Shown: in pieces, positions 47,026-60,399 of the stretch | How the letters are laid out: each line of letters begins with the position of its first letter | How positions within the stretch are numbered: the stretch's first letter is position 1 | From: Batrachochytrium dendrobatidis JAM81 | Lineage: Eukaryota > Chytridiomycota > Chytridiomycetes > Rhizophydiales | Assembly (NCBI RefSeq): GCF_000203795.2 | Contig: NW_006281106.1 | Coordinates: 687,302 to 751,301 of the forward strand | Length of the DNA stretch: 64,000 nucleotides | Direction of reading: 5' to 3' | Position numbers and translations under genes: made by a program | The notes under the pieces: generated by a model | What the model saw: only the letters and a program-made list of their open reading frames with translations | Told to the model about the DNA's origin: nothing | The model's database searches: none

Positions 47026-50000
47026 ATGTTACAGGTGGAAAAGTGGACATCATTACTTCAATCGGATAATACTCAGGTTCTAGAAAAAGGTGAGTGATCA
47101 CCAATATTGCTTGAATCGCATTTTCATCCAGCTCGAGCTACAATCTTGTTGGGCTGATTGATCCTTCAACTCTGCTGCTACTAAGATGCAGATTTAGTTC
47201 ATTTTTTTCTGAATGAATGCGTCTACTAAACTCACACTTTGATTTTATTCAGCATTAAACTCTTTTGCCGAGCTCTCTTGCAAAATCGCAACAGAAGCTG
47301 TTGACAATGAAGTTTCCGAGGAATCCGCTTTTCTCAAGTCGTGGTTTAAAACTTCGCCAAATTGCTCAGAATTATTGCGAGTTTGGATATATACAACATC
47401 GGTAAAATTCAATTTATACAGCTTTAAAATAGAATCAATGACTAGTCAACGATTCAATACTAATCATTATATTCTCCATTTTAGAACTCTGTTACAACAC
47501 TAGATTCGGTATTAGATTGTCTTGGCTATGCATTGATATCCTCTCGATTAGTCGGATATTGGGCTGTAGGAACGAATCTTTCAAAAACAATCATTTCCAA
47601 TCATCTCAAGGACATTTACAATAATCTGGCCAGTGAAAAACAGTCTCTTGTTATCAGTACACTCAAACTGCTGCTATCAATGGCTAGCCATGGAGGCAGT
47701 GTGACTAGATTGTTGATGGATTCATTTGATTTTACATCCAAGGTAATTATGTTTTTGGAGTTGATATTGGTTAAAATTTGGCTGATCCAATGGATTACTA
47801 TTTATTTTAGACTTTTACAGGACTTTTAAAAAGAAGAAAATTGGGAAAACCTACAGGGAAAATGCTTGAAGGTATATCGACCATTCAAGTTAAAATAATG
47901 GGTTAAACTCGTTGATCTTGACAAAAAAAGCTGATGATTTTTTATTTTCCAGACATTCGATCGTTGATGATCAAGTTTATTCTAGCATTTATCACTAATG
48001 GGGACACACTCGTTAAAAGCTCATTGTTAAGCGTCAAGAATCTATACACTGCAATTTTTATTGGCATAAAAGACGACAATTATGAGACTGTTCAGTTTAT
48101 TCTTTCTATACTACAAACCAATATCGTTGATGATCTGCATTTGTCTCGAACCATAAAAATAGGATTTTTCCCGCGAATTGTACTGGATAATCTTGTTCCA
48201 CTTTATTCGTTCAAAAGTCTAGACTCTCCGCGAGTAGTATCTCCGAGTAATCCAAACCAAACAATTGCCGACATTGTTCATGCATTTTTCATGCACATTT
48301 CAACCACTCCTGGAGTTGGTATTTGTTTTAGCGATTTGGGTTGGTATCCAGCTGTTTTTAAAAACAATCCCATTGCCACTATTGGTACTACACACACACT
48401 GGATTCTGGGACTGGCGCTCATCAATTTTTGCAGCAGCCAAAAATTGATAGTGGCAAGGTTTACAACAGAGCTTTGCTCAGATTAATTACATCTTTAAAA
48501 CTTTCAGACGATATGCGTCAACGAGAACTGTTTCTTGGCATTCTTGCGGCTTGTCCAGAACTAGTGCATTCGTTTTGGGCCAGTTGCACTGCTTCACTGT
48601 CTTTCGAGCCACGATCATCTACTCGATATCTCTCGAATACAACCATGGCGCTTGCAATGATTAGATTGCCTGTTCCCACCGAATTTCTAGGAAAACTTTC
48701 TACAACTATACTAGCACCTCCTCCATTAGAGAATGCGCTTTCCAACATACTTCCCCCACTTCTTTCTCGAGCCCTTATAGCACGCGCACTTCAACACTCG
48801 TCGAGGGATATTAGATTTGCTTGCTCGTCTCTGTTGTCTGGAACATTAGAAAAGTATACCCAAGTCATTAATGAAACAGATGAAATCATTTTTCGTTTAA
48901 ATGCCTCTGGTGTTGTAAATGCTTCTGCAGCAATTCAAATGTGGAAAAAATGGGTCATGGAACTATCTCAGCAGCTACGTCATCAGATGCCAGACGTTCA
49001 AATGGTCATTTCGCTTCAGCAAAACGTGGATCGGCAAGAAGAAGAAGATAGCACATCTCTTGATGATTTGAGGATTGCAGCTTTATCATTTATTCGTGGA
49101 TTTCAAAGGCATTTTCCTGAGCTCTTTCGTGAATCTCGATTTGATTTTGGAAAACTTATTCCGCCGACGCTTTCTGAAGAATCTGTCGATTATCAAAAAG
49201 CTGTGGTTCTAGTTTTGAAAGAAATTTACGATTTTAAAGTATTGACAAAATATCCAAAATCAAAATGGACGCACTTTGTGACATTGATAAGAATTGCAAC
49301 ACAGAGCAATGATTCTGATCTTGTAAAAGAAATTTTGAATTTGTTGAACAGCACACTCAACCAAAACTTTTGCTTCCAAGATTATCCGGATTACTTTTTG
49401 GTAATTGTGGATTTACTATCTGTGTTCCCTCTTGAACAGCGCATCATTCTGATTGAGTATCTAGATAATGCATTTTGCAGTTGTAATCAAAACTGTATGA
49501 TGATATCTGACACCATTTCACGACTAACTCAACAAGCCGAATTGAACACAATGCCTCTGCATAGTGTTTTACAATCCAATGCGATGGATGTTGATCTTCT
49601 TGATACTAAAAAGCCTAAATCTACTCAATTTGTATTTCCATTTCCTCCAATACTAATGTCGTTGATCAGGACTACTCTCAAAGAATGTGGGTTTGGATTG
49701 ACCACGCTTTTTGTTGCATCGTGCGTTCAAGCGACTTTCGCCATGTCCACGTCTTTATTTTCCATCAAGCTTTTTCATCGCCTTCTTTACGACGATCATT
49801 GGCCAGATAATGCACTACAATCAAGCATTATGCCGCTTTGCAAATATTGGGTACGCTCTGTTATTGCAGACCTTTCTAATGACAATGAGCCTCTTGATTT
49901 TAATTCCAAAGACACGTCGATTGGATGGAAAGAAGGGAAAGCAATGATCAAACAATTCGTTTCATCCAACGTTAGTCCTGCTATCAACGCAGGATTTGTA

Positions 50001-53000
50001 TGCAAGTACGCAACCAAAATAGTCACGTCTTTCAAGTCGCAACACAATTCACTTGGGGTATATATTCAAGTGTGCTCTCCTCTTCCAGACGCAAGCCTAA
50101 TGCTTCATCTTATTGAATCTGGGGACAGTGAATTTTTTACAAGCAATCACTTGGCTGTCATTCCAAATATTTTTGGCCCTTTTGCTATGGATGCTCTTGC
50201 AGACCATAGCATTATTCAATCTTATTTTGTAAATCTATTCTCGCAACCCATCAGTTTGGAGAATACTCGGCTGTATTTGCTGCATTTAGGATCACTGCTG
50301 CTTTGGACAAATGCCTCTGTTCAAAAATCAAAGTCTTTCAAAGCAATAGAGTCTCGTGTAAAACTTTGTTTGAAGCTGGTGTCAGTGACTCTTAAGCAGT
50401 CTATTTTGACCGAAAACAATGCTTGCGGTCGTGCTGTGATTTCGATGATCTTCAACCACTCTTTAATTTTACACCTTTTTCTGAATTCCGAGGATTGCAG
50501 CACAGTGTCTCTATTATGTCATATTCAGGCTACTGATGAATTTCAAGTGGATTTATATGTCGAAAAGTTTTGGATCTATGTAGAATCGCTCATCAATCTA
50601 TCAGCGACAGCATCCGAGTCATCAACGATTACGGATGTGGCATTGCAGCAATTCCAATCAGGTGCTTCTACTCTCATGCAGTTTTTAAACGCTGATGATA
50701 TCAAGTCCCGAATAATGGTTCTGATTCAACAATCTGATCGAAATCGTCTACAAGATGAGATTTTGTTTACATTAATTTCCACTTATATTTCTGTTGAAAA
50801 ATCCAGATCGCGCACTTGTGTCAAAATGCAAGGCGAGCTTTTTAAAGCACTGCTGCTAGCATTGACATGCCATCATGCGGAAGCTGAAAAGTTGATCACA
50901 CAGTTTATAGGAAACCCACAAGATGATATCAAAAATATACAACACTACAGTATTTCTGGAGAACTCGCCGTTGGAATGAAATCCCAAAATCTTAACATTA
51001 CTTTAAACGCGGATGTTCCTTTAGATATTTGGTCTGTTTTAACACCAGAGTCACTTGTATCTAGTATTAAGGCTTTCAACAATGACGATCTTTGGAATTT
51101 TGCAACTAAAAATGCAGTCGCGAGCATTCCACATGCTTTGCATTTGCTGCAGTTTTTTAAAAAAAAGGCTTCGTCTAAAAAATTCAAAAAAGTCCAGGAT
51201 GGCAAGACTTCTCTGCAAATAAGATCCGCTCGTGTTGTTAGAGCCATTATTCAAGCGTGGACAGTTGTGTCAAATCATGGCTGTGGAAAGATCCAGTGGC
51301 TTGATAATATTGTATCTGAACATACGCTACTTTTAGCTGATGTTGCTGTCAATGTTGCTGATTTAGAGTTGAAAACCATAGAATCGTGTTTGACTGGAGT
51401 GTCTTTGGATTGTGATCAGCACCAATCTACGTTGACTGCATTTCCTGCATTTGCTCTTTTGTTTGATAATAGTTTGCCGTCCGATTGGCTGCCGAGTTTA
51501 GTATCCCGGATTTTAAAGACAACAATCAAATCGCTGGAATTATCAACATCGACACTCATCGCATTGTGGCCCATGTTTATAAATCTTTCTGATCGATATA
51601 CAGATGTTCCTTTTGGCGATTTGGCTCTGTTTGTGATACATTCAGTTTATTCTCAAAAAAAGCGCGAGGCAATTGATTCACCACTTAAAACATCTCTTTC
51701 CACGATTGTTGCCTGGTTTGCTTCTTCTGAGCAGAGTCTTGCTTTAACTACAATACAGAATATTGCACTAGTTAAAGCAGTGTTTATGATTTGCCTTAAA
51801 TTCCGGTTCACTGATCCCTGCGCCATGTTGCTTTTAAAGCATCTGGTTATTCGTTTCTACCCCAGCACGGTAAGCATTGTTGAATCGATATATTCGAAAA
51901 ATATTTTTTTAAATTCTACTAATCTTCAAGTTTATTTTGCGACTCTGTTTTTGTGAAATAGACAACTCCTGCTGGACTCTTATCAGCACCCAATCTAGTG
52001 AATATGATTACATCGCACTCTCAGTTTGATGATGTTATGGAACCCATTGCGACTCCTGGTTTAGAAGCATCTCTGCGGTCATCACCTATTCCGCAAAATT
52101 CAGAAAGTAAATTTAATCTGCTTCAGCTATTGCAATGCATCATGGAAGTAGATCCAAACCAATGTTGTTTACCGGAATATTTACCAAAAATTGTACGGTC
52201 ATACTATGGAACATTATCGCCCTGTGATCGTGCTACTTTATCACTTTTGTTCATCTATGAAACACATGCGTTTATCTCCATCTCACCTTATATTGGAAGA
52301 TGGGGGGCTATTCAAACAGATAAATTAAATTCAAATGCGCTGCATCAACATACTTATGCCGATCCAATAGCTCCAATTAACTCACGGTGGATGGCACGCT
52401 CATTGGGCTGGTTTTCAGTTGGTACTGAAATGGATTCCTTTGCCGATGTTTCTGCTATAAATCCCAGTAATCCAAACGACACGAGCAGATTTGAAGTTCA
52501 TTCTTCTAGTCTCGCGTATTTGTATGATCCCAATTTTATTCTCCCTCTTGTTGCAGGTGCTCTTTCTAGTATAAATCATCCGCTTGATCTACTTTGTCTT
52601 ATTGAAAGCAATGCACTAGGATTGGTTATTATGGCTCTTTCTTCTAAAAGCGATGCTACACGTCGTTTGGCACACTTTATTCTCTGCAAGACATACACGG
52701 CCATCAGAGACTCGGATCTAACACAGCGCAATCAACTCATGATACTACTCCAAAGTCTCAAAAATATCATTATTCCAATATCTTCAATCAAAAATGCACC
52801 TCCAGACCCTATTCCAGCATCTATGGCGGCATTCTTTGCGCATGCTTTGATTGTTTTGCTGAAGCCAGAAGGAATCATGTTTCAACCCATTTACCGATTT
52901 CTTCTCTACCGACCATTGCTAGAAATGCGTAGCATTCCACTTCTCAATATTCTATTTTTCTCATCTTCAGACTCGAATGTTCGTGAGCGTATGTGGATTT

Positions 53001-54420
53001 TGCGTGTCCTTTCTGCAGGACTTAAATCCACATCTGACTATCGTCTCTACCAACACAAACATGTGATAGAGATTCTTATGAGCTATTTCCATTCCTCAAT
53101 GGCAGATACAGGCACTCGCAAAATGGTACTAGAGATTCTGTTCAAGGCCACTAATGATTTGACTGTAGTCGCCACAATGGTGATTAGATCTGGTCTTTTA
53201 GGATTTTTAGAAGGATGCTGTATTCAACTGGATACATCCGAGGTATCTGAAATCATGCTTAGTCTATCGGTGTTAGTACATCGGATACTGTGCTGTTTTA
53301 ATACTGCCATGATGTCTTGGACAGAGAGTGGTCGAAGTGGTGCTCATTTATGGATTGCTCAAATGGCACGCTTGACAAATATTCTTGTTTCCAGATTGCT
53401 GGAGATCAAGAATGGCAGCGGTCAGCGATATGCTAATTTGGTGTTGCGCATTCTTCAGGTCGTTCAAGCCGTGACTACCATTTCATCCAATGCTGGTGTT
53501 TCTATATGTATTCTTGGAATAGAGTCCATTGAACAATTGTTTATGGTTACCAAGTCTCTCTGTCCAACTGCCAATCTTCTTGATCCTTCAGTCAACTTGA
53601 CTCGGTTAGATTCTGATGACAATAACCGTTTACTGCAAGATTCAAGCAGCATAGCATCTACTGCAGATGTGGATTTCCTTTTTTCATTCAAAAAACTATC
53701 CTCTCATAAAGTGTATCAAGAAGCAACACGCTCTTTTTTCTCAATCCTTGGAAATATCAATGTATCGCCCAAACTTGAACGTGACCAGTTTGTTCTCGTT
53801 GTAAGGCAGTTTGAAAATCTGGTAGATCATTTTTGCTTTTTGTTTGATGTATATCAACTTGAGCATATTGTTGCATGGATTGTGCGGTGTATTCTTGAAT
53901 CTTCCGCTGAAGATAGCCTAGTTTTGTATCTGGTGCGCGATGCTCCTAGCACTTTTTATGGAGTACTTCGTGTACTTTTCACTGGATTAGATGCTGGTTA
54001 CAGTCCACAAGGTTACACTTGCCATCGACTTTGGCATCTATCGTTGGCTGGTATTGTGATGATTGCCCGATCATTTACGCCAGTTGACTCTAAACATTCT
54101 GGTAAGATGTATCACGCCTTGCTTTAGTTTATTTTTTAATCATATCGATGTGTCTAACCCCAACTCTTTTTATAAACTTTGTAGAAACTGGCAAATTGGA
54201 TGACTGGAGAGTTCGGATCTTGACCTCTGTCATGCCAAAGTTGACACCATTTGTACAATCTCCTCGATCGCTTTTGAGCGTGCCTATTGCATCAACTATT
54301 GACTTGCCTACTCCTTCATACGAAGCTGTCAAGCTTGGACAGCTTCTTCGGCTGGCCATATGCGCTTCGTCAAGTGATACCATCATTGCATGGAAGCCTG
54401 TTGTCGAGTTCTCCAAATAA
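47026..54420 (+). CDS. urb1: Urb1/Npa1-like nucleolar pre-60S ribosome assembly protein
   Basis: Seven exons join in phase to about 2274 residues: 47026..47089, 47253..47401, 47485..47742, 47811..47871, 47953..51869, 51962..54101, 54185..54420. The protein is a helical repeat scaffold. The N-terminal part has the Npa1 pattern: LASEKQSLVISTLKLLLSMASHG, GLLKRRKLGKPTGKMLE, DIRSLMIKFILAFITNGD and FFPRIVLDNLVPLYSF. The C-terminal part has Urb1-type helices (MRSIPLLNILFFSSSDSNVRERMWILRVLSAGL, read in pieces). Length fits human URB1 and exceeds the yeast protein. Urb1 binds early pre-60S particles in the nucleolus (family knowledge). The start MLQVEKW is the first ATG in frame; a further upstream exon cannot be excluded. 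The intron 51870-51961 is clear: AGCACG|gtaagc to aatag|ACAACT. Confidence 0.88.
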
Positions 54421-56251
54421 ATAAAGACTGATTTTCACTAGCAAAAATAGTTGAACTAGCCAAATTTGTGGTAGTTGAGCAAACGATATTGACAATGTTG
54501 CAAAAAATTGGCTCGACTGTTACTTTTTCGAGTTGTAGTTCTTATAGATTACCACTAGGCATTGTCTTTACGATCGCAGATATAAATCCAGTTGGCATTT
54601 GTAGAATGCTGCAATGGAAATAAATTGTATACGCAAACAGTTTGTTGAATTGATGATGTCAATTTACAGTAGAAAGCGCACGGAGATTCAACCATTGTTT
54701 ATTTCCGAATCAGCCATTACAAGATGAATGAAGCATTTCATTTTATGTGGATATGGCTGTAAACGAGATACCAACTTGACAAGAAGCAATGAAAAGTCAT
54801 CAAAGTACCTTTAATTATGGCTTTGTTGTATGTTTCAAACCTATCAAATTGTTAATGAAACAAAAATTTGGCTGCTTGCAAATTGACTACCAGGTGGTAT
54901 AAACATCAACATATACTATTTGTATTCCAGTAATTGTACAAAGCAACTGCTTGTTTGTATGTCATAGCTGACTGTGTTCGAATTCGCGGTATTGAGCGCC
55001 TCTCGTTGAAGCTTTCGATCCAAACCAACATTACCTCATATATTTATTGGTTTGCAAATATTGAAATGAATTAAACTCACAGTACAGCACATCGAGGTTT
55101 GGTTAGTATGGGAGGCAAAAGTGGTGGCCGACTTACGGCCGTACTTTTATCAAATGAAAAAACGTATCTATCTTGTACTCACTGCCCCCTGCTTTGGGAT
55201 AAACAATGGATAGAAATCAGTTGCACTTTTCTATTGGAAATTGACATTTTTAATTCAATAAACAACGTTTATTATATGATCTCAGCTCAAACTATAGTTT
55301 TGAATATATCCTTTTTCCACTTTTGAAATAGTCATAGATTGTACAATCACCAGATTCATCCGCTGCAATCCATATGTTGAATTCAGCTCATATGAATAAT
55401 ACTCTGCAAATACATATGTTGTGTTTTAATTCAGGAGAACAGCGATCGTGCATCCCAGAAATGCAATATTTGTTTCCATCTAACCACCCAATGCTATGTT
55501 TGGCTTGTAGCAAGGAATTGGAGATTGAAGAGGTATAGGATTTATTGGGACAGAGGTGTGAAAGCTGCTTTGAATATTCGTTTAGCTCTTCATACAAAAA
55601 TGATCACGGAGGAAAACACCAGTAAACTTTTTCAAAAAGATCAGTGGACAGTGTTTTGGGCAAGCTTGTGTGAATTAGCGCCAATCAGACATGAGACTGG
55701 CTGTTTATTTAGCGTCTCATTTGTGTGAACACGACCATAAACTATGCTCGCGTTTGTTTCAGAGCAAACTGTAAACATCGTTGTTTCTTGATCCGCAAAA
55801 CACAAGCTTTGGCGCCATGAGTGATGGAATGGATGTGCTGGTTAAGATGTGGATTCTTTCAATTTTCAAAAACTTGCTTTATGCAACCAAACTCGAAACC
55901 ACAGCCACTCCTACCTTTTTCACAATTGCTATTGTTGTATTACAAACATAACCAGCATTATGCATTGGCCATGTTTGGCAGGGCTCAATCTATCTTGAAA
56001 CCTGTATATATTAAGATCGATTTCCTACTCAATCTACTCGAATCCTATAATTTTGCTCTTACATTGCGCTGTATATTTCCTCTACTGTTTATTTTTAGTG
56101 GTCAAGCCTTTATATTCCCTACATAAATCAAGACTTCGATTACATCAGCATTCTGTTTATATTGTTCAATCTCAGTTTCCCAAAAGGTTTTGCTATTAAA
56201 GTAAATCCAACTCCGATTAACCTGCACTTTGACAAACAGCCCATTCACCAA
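54421..56251. other. Intergenic, mostly transposon remnants
   Basis: Holds a right-type TIR end at 54740-54759 (ttttatgtggatatggctg, then TA) with no clear partner, and the element 55136-55737. The last 500 bp precede the first membrane-protein gene and show no supported exon. Confidence 0.5.
55136..55737 (+). mobile_element. TIR element with Fanzor/TnpB-like remnant, about 600 bp
   Basis: The left end cggccgtacttttatcaaat follows TA (55134-35) and aligns with the left end of the 20583 copy, as does the next stretch (tatctatcttgtactcac). The right end tttgtgtgaacacgacca is followed by TA. Two coding-like pieces in different frames remain: CLACSKELE (55497-55523), resembling the first zinc-ribbon knuckle, and YWDRGVKAALNIRLAL (from 55543), resembling YW.RDVNAA.NIR. 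The Asp of RDV has become Gly and a frameshift separates the pieces. This is a dead relic. Confidence 0.62.
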
Positions 56252-58035
56252 ATGCTAAACGGATCCTCATCCAATATGCGCATAGACGCAGACAGGATCA
56301 TTGACTCTCCAGTTGCAATGGTAGCCCTTATTTCAACCGGCATTGCTCTTTTGGCAGGTGTTTTTGGCACGGGGCTGTTTTTATACCGAGGAACAGAGAA
56401 CAAGTTCACCTGGGCTATCCTATCGCTGGTCATCATCAACTTCATGAGTGTACAGCTGCAAGCATCAGAGATAGCATATGTCTATCTACCATCCAGCCTA
56501 GGAACGCTGATTTGGCGCAATGTCATTTACCAACTGTGCGTACTATCTTTAAATCTACTACAGCTGGAGATTTTTGCAGTATTCAATGCTGGTCTGATGC
56601 ATGTCAGCATATTTAGACCAGACAATATGAAGTGGGTTCGACTGGCGGCTATTATTGTGCATTTACTGTACGCGTTGCCCATCTACTTGCAAGGATGGGT
56701 TATTCCCATGAGTGACAATCGAGAGATAAAGGTATATAGTATGACCGCAGTAGCTATCCCCGACCCTTCATTCACTTATCCCCGACCTTTTGTGCATCTA
56801 TCCCCGACCATTCGACCCCTTCCAAAGTTGGGCCGCTAATTGAGTTTCAAGCTTGATTATATCATTGATGAAAAAAGTGGTGGCGTTGCTTGGCATTAGT
56901 TCGTGGCGTCTTTTTATGAATTTTGCACTCGTGTTCATGTAAATGGAATACTTGTATCCATCTTGCAGGGATGCCTTTTGCTTTGAAAAACAATGTCAGA
57001 ATCTTTGTTTTCTTGCTGGAAACTGAGCTGGATAGACACTGCCAATTCTTCAAAGCACAACGTCCATCATATGATGCTCACAAACTATAGTTTTGAATAT
57101 ACCCTTCACTTTTGGTAGCTGTGTGATCTGCAAATATTGGGTTTATTGCTTTCAAACTCCACTTTGTGTATCCTGAAATCTTGGATACGCCTGTGTTCTA
57201 GTTTAAAAAACAAGGGCTGTAACCCCAGAAATGCAACAGTTGTTTCCATGTCAATCCCATAATGTTTGGTTTGTAGAAAGGGAGGTTGGACAAATGTGAA
57301 TTTATTGATGTAAACATTTGTTTAGAGAGCAGTGTTTAGTAAATTTGGTGAATTCCCATTTCATGAGATTGGCACTCCTATGTTTCATTTGTATCTGCTA
57401 CTCAGCTTTCTAACAAAATCTGTTTGTATTCTCGATACATTTTTATTTGCTTATAGTGGACAGTCTATGGAGCCGCACTATATACTCTTCTTGTAGGCAT
57501 CTGGGGTGTATTTCAAAACTGTTACATCTTGGCAAAATTACAGGCTCATTTCGCTGTGCTCAACAAGTCAATCGGACTAGATGACTTTCATACTTCCAAC
57601 GCAGTTTCGCCATGCAAAAGCAACACTGATTCAAACAACACTCTTGTTTTTTTGGAAGCTGGCCATGAGTCTGATTCAATCTCATCGCCTGTTATACTGC
57701 CTCGTCGCGACTCCCGCCAATGCCTAACCAACGAAAATTCACATGTCAATAAGAGAGTTCAAAATGGCTCTCGTGTTATACAGCTCCTCATTTTTATCAT
57801 GTTTGCCCTAGATATCACCTGTACAGTTACATTTATTATCTCTTCCATCACTAAAATCAGTCAGGACTCAATTGCTCACTATGCACACATGCAAATCAGT
57901 GTGTCCATCATAGGCATTCATTTGTTTTTGGAAACTTTTCTATTTACTCAAATTGTTGATCAGTTCAGAAAAAAATTGTCCGCTACCAACTCATCCTTAT
58001 GCGGTACCAACGCATCAAGCTGTAGTCATGTGTAA
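56252..58035 (+). CDS. Seven-pass membrane protein, unknown family, paralogue 1
   Basis: Exons 56252..56731 and 57457..58035 join in phase 0 to 352 residues. Seven hydrophobic segments are visible: about residues 15-40, 50-70, 82-112, 125-148 in exon 1, and three in exon 2. A loop of ~70 polar residues lies between segments five and six. Motifs shared with the next gene include LFLYRG, LSLNLLQLEI, ALPIYLQGWV and FLETFLFTQIV. The topology resembles a G-protein-coupled receptor, but I recognise no receptor family signature. The 725-bp intron carries a decayed TIR element. The start MLNGSSSNMRI is the ATG before the first segment; upstream ATGs are out of context. Confidence 0.75.
56926..57400 (+). 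mobile_element. Decayed TIR element with Fanzor-like remnant, in an intron
   Basis: The left end cactcgtgttcatgtaaat and its neighbour acttgtatccatcttgcagg match the family. The right end (about 57380-57400, tgtttcatttgtatctgc) is degraded. Two motif pieces remain: CLVCRKG (57263-57283), a zinc-ribbon knuckle, and F.DVNI (57301-57318). It sits in the intron of the first membrane-protein gene and is absent from the intron of the second. Confidence 0.5.
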
Positions 58036-58927
58036 TTTTTGAAAGTTGATTTTATTTTGATGTTGATACTCATGTCTATTACTTTTCATTTTGAAAATCC
58101 TACCTTGATACAATGTATGTTCAAAAACTATAATTGTTTTTTGATATACACAATTTAATAAATAAATAAATACGGTATGTATTGTTTTTAATGACTGGCA
58201 TTTATTTTCGACTTTTATGTTTTTGGATATTCTGACATCAACAAGCAGCTATTGCAGTTGTTCAAAAACGAGGGTTTTTGGTTTGTAAAACTGCATGATT
58301 GTTTAGCTAGCATAGACTCTAGATGTCATATTGGATATCGTGTCAACAAGACCAAATGAGTGATGCCATGTATTAAACCAGCATGAGCAAATGGCAGTTT
58401 AAACTGTTTAGTAAACTGGCTGTGTCGACAAGTCGAGTTGCTGCCATGATACAGGAAACACGAGAAATAGATGGTCGTGCCATTCAGATCAACAACCTAC
58501 TGATATTTAGAAAAAAACAATAAATCCAAGTGTGATTGAGTGAATTTGATGCAAGTACTGCCTGACACAATACATATTGATGGTTACTGACAGTTTATCT
58601 CCATTCTCATGCTCTCTGTCCTTAGCAGTGACTAGTATATCAAAGAATAAAAATTCAAGTGGCATATGTAACCTTGGCATATGCCATTTTGGCATCGAAT
58701 CCAAGCTGAATACACACAACTGGAATGCTGGATGACACAGTGAGGCCTACGCGTTACAAACTCGAGATGTGGTGTCGCATATTCTGGCAGTAGCCTCTTT
58801 TGAACTAGCCATCCAGTCTGTGTTATATATTTCGGATAGGTCTGCTACTCCTTTTGGTTTTAAAACCTTGAACTCAACTTTTAGACCTTTCTAATTCTTT
58901 ACAAGGCATTGGTCGCTATAGAATAGA
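58036..58927. other. Intergenic with a diverged repeat
   Basis: Contains at about 58390-58700 the second copy of the repeat seen at 10420-10690. No supported exon. Confidence 0.5.
58390..58700. repeat. Diverged dispersed repeat, partner of 10420-10690
   Basis: Shares ordered short blocks with the earlier copy: gatacaggaaacacgag, ctactgatattta and gatggttact. Ends and full extent are not clear. Confidence 0.5.
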
Positions 58928-60399
58928 ATGTTTTCTGAACTCCCATACATTGGGCTAGAAGATGATATTTTCTTACCGATTCCAATGATCGCACTTATTC
59001 TAGCTTGCCTAGTATTTGTTTCAGGGCTCGTTAGCATGGGAATATTTATATACCGAGGCTACAAGACTAGATACACCTGGACAATCATTGCACTGATTCT
59101 CACCAACCTGTTTGTTGTCCTGTTTCAAATCTTTGAAGCATTTTACGTCTATATCCCATACGACAAATGGACGATTGGATGCCGTAATCTATTCTATATG
59201 CTCAGTGTTCTTAGTCTCAATCTGATGCAACTGGAGATTATCTCCATCTTCAATGGCAATTTGATCCATGTTGGAATCTTTAAAGCAGAGAATATGAAGG
59301 CACTTCGCGCCTTCACCGTCATCGTGCACGTCTTTTTTGCACTTCCAATCTATTTGCAAGGATGGGTAGTATCGCCTCACAACACCTCCGTTGCTACAAA
59401 GGTAATTTCAACAAATTTGTATTGAACACCATATATCGTTCATTGTTGTGCATGTGTATCAGTTCTGTGTCTTGTATTCAGTCCCATATGTGTCGGGAAT
59501 GCGACTTTGCACAAAATTTCGTTACCAAGAGTAATATGGTGGACTCGATTACTAGCAGTCCTGAATTCATGTTCATCCTTTGATTCTATTCAGTCATACT
59601 AACTGTTATTTGGGTTTCAAACATTAGTGGGCCGTCAATAGTGCTGCAGTATACACGTTTATGATTGGCATTGGAGGAGTCTGCCAAAACTTTTATATTC
59701 TCAAACATACGAAAGCCCACTTTGACCTCTTGGACAGCAGTGGTGCCAGTTCGTGTAGTAGAGGTGCATCTGGAAATCGCGGTTACAATGGATCCAGTTC
59801 AATTGGCTTATTGAGTCACTCCAGTCATATGGGAAAGAGTACAGTTTCTACATCTTCATCTTGTCGTAAAACAGCAACCAGTACCTCTACTTACAGCTCC
59901 AGTTCCTCCTGCACCAAAAATAAAAGGACGGCACGAAATATGCGATTCGTCTTGTTTCTCTTATTTTTTGTCGATCTTGTCACGCTTGTTGTGTACTTTA
60001 CATCTGCTATGGTCATCACTTCTCGAAAGAACATTGTTATACACTTTGCGCTTATGCAAATAACTGTTGCTACCATGGGAATACACTTGGTAAGCGTCTT
60101 GTATGATCAAAACCATCACTTGCATTTATAAAATGACCAATACTAACACTTTATTTTTAAAATCACTCATTGCTTCGTCATGTATTGTCACTCAGTTTTT
60201 GGAAACATTTCTTTTCACGCAAATTGTAGCACAGTTTACAAAAAAACACACCTGCAATAGCCTTAGATCCAATTCCACTAGCAAGAATAGCCAGCATACT
60301 TGGAGCGGACACAGTGATAGCATCAAATCTACAGAAAGCGCTGTGATTCAAGTGATATCAGTGCCTTCTCCAATCAGTCCTCGACCACCATCACACTAA
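58928..60399 (+). CDS. Seven-pass membrane protein, unknown family, paralogue 2
   Basis: Exons 58928..59401, 59628..60089 and 60196..60399 join in phase 0 to 379 residues. It has the same seven-segment plan as the gene upstream, and the first intron (59402-59627) is at the same place (before WAVNSAAVYTF, against WTVYGAALYTL). A second intron interrupts the last segment just before FLETFLFTQIV, where the first paralogue is uninterrupted. The loop between segments five and six is very Ser-rich, and the C-terminal tail has Ser/Pro repeats, possible phosphorylation sites. Tandem duplication followed by intron loss or gain is inferred. The ligand and function are unknown. Confidence 0.78.

Noticed and set aside
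55525..55728. 67-codon open stretch as a live gene
   Set aside because: It is the degraded 3' part of a Fanzor-like reading frame within a TIR element. The first zinc knuckle is in another frame and the catalytic Asp is lost.
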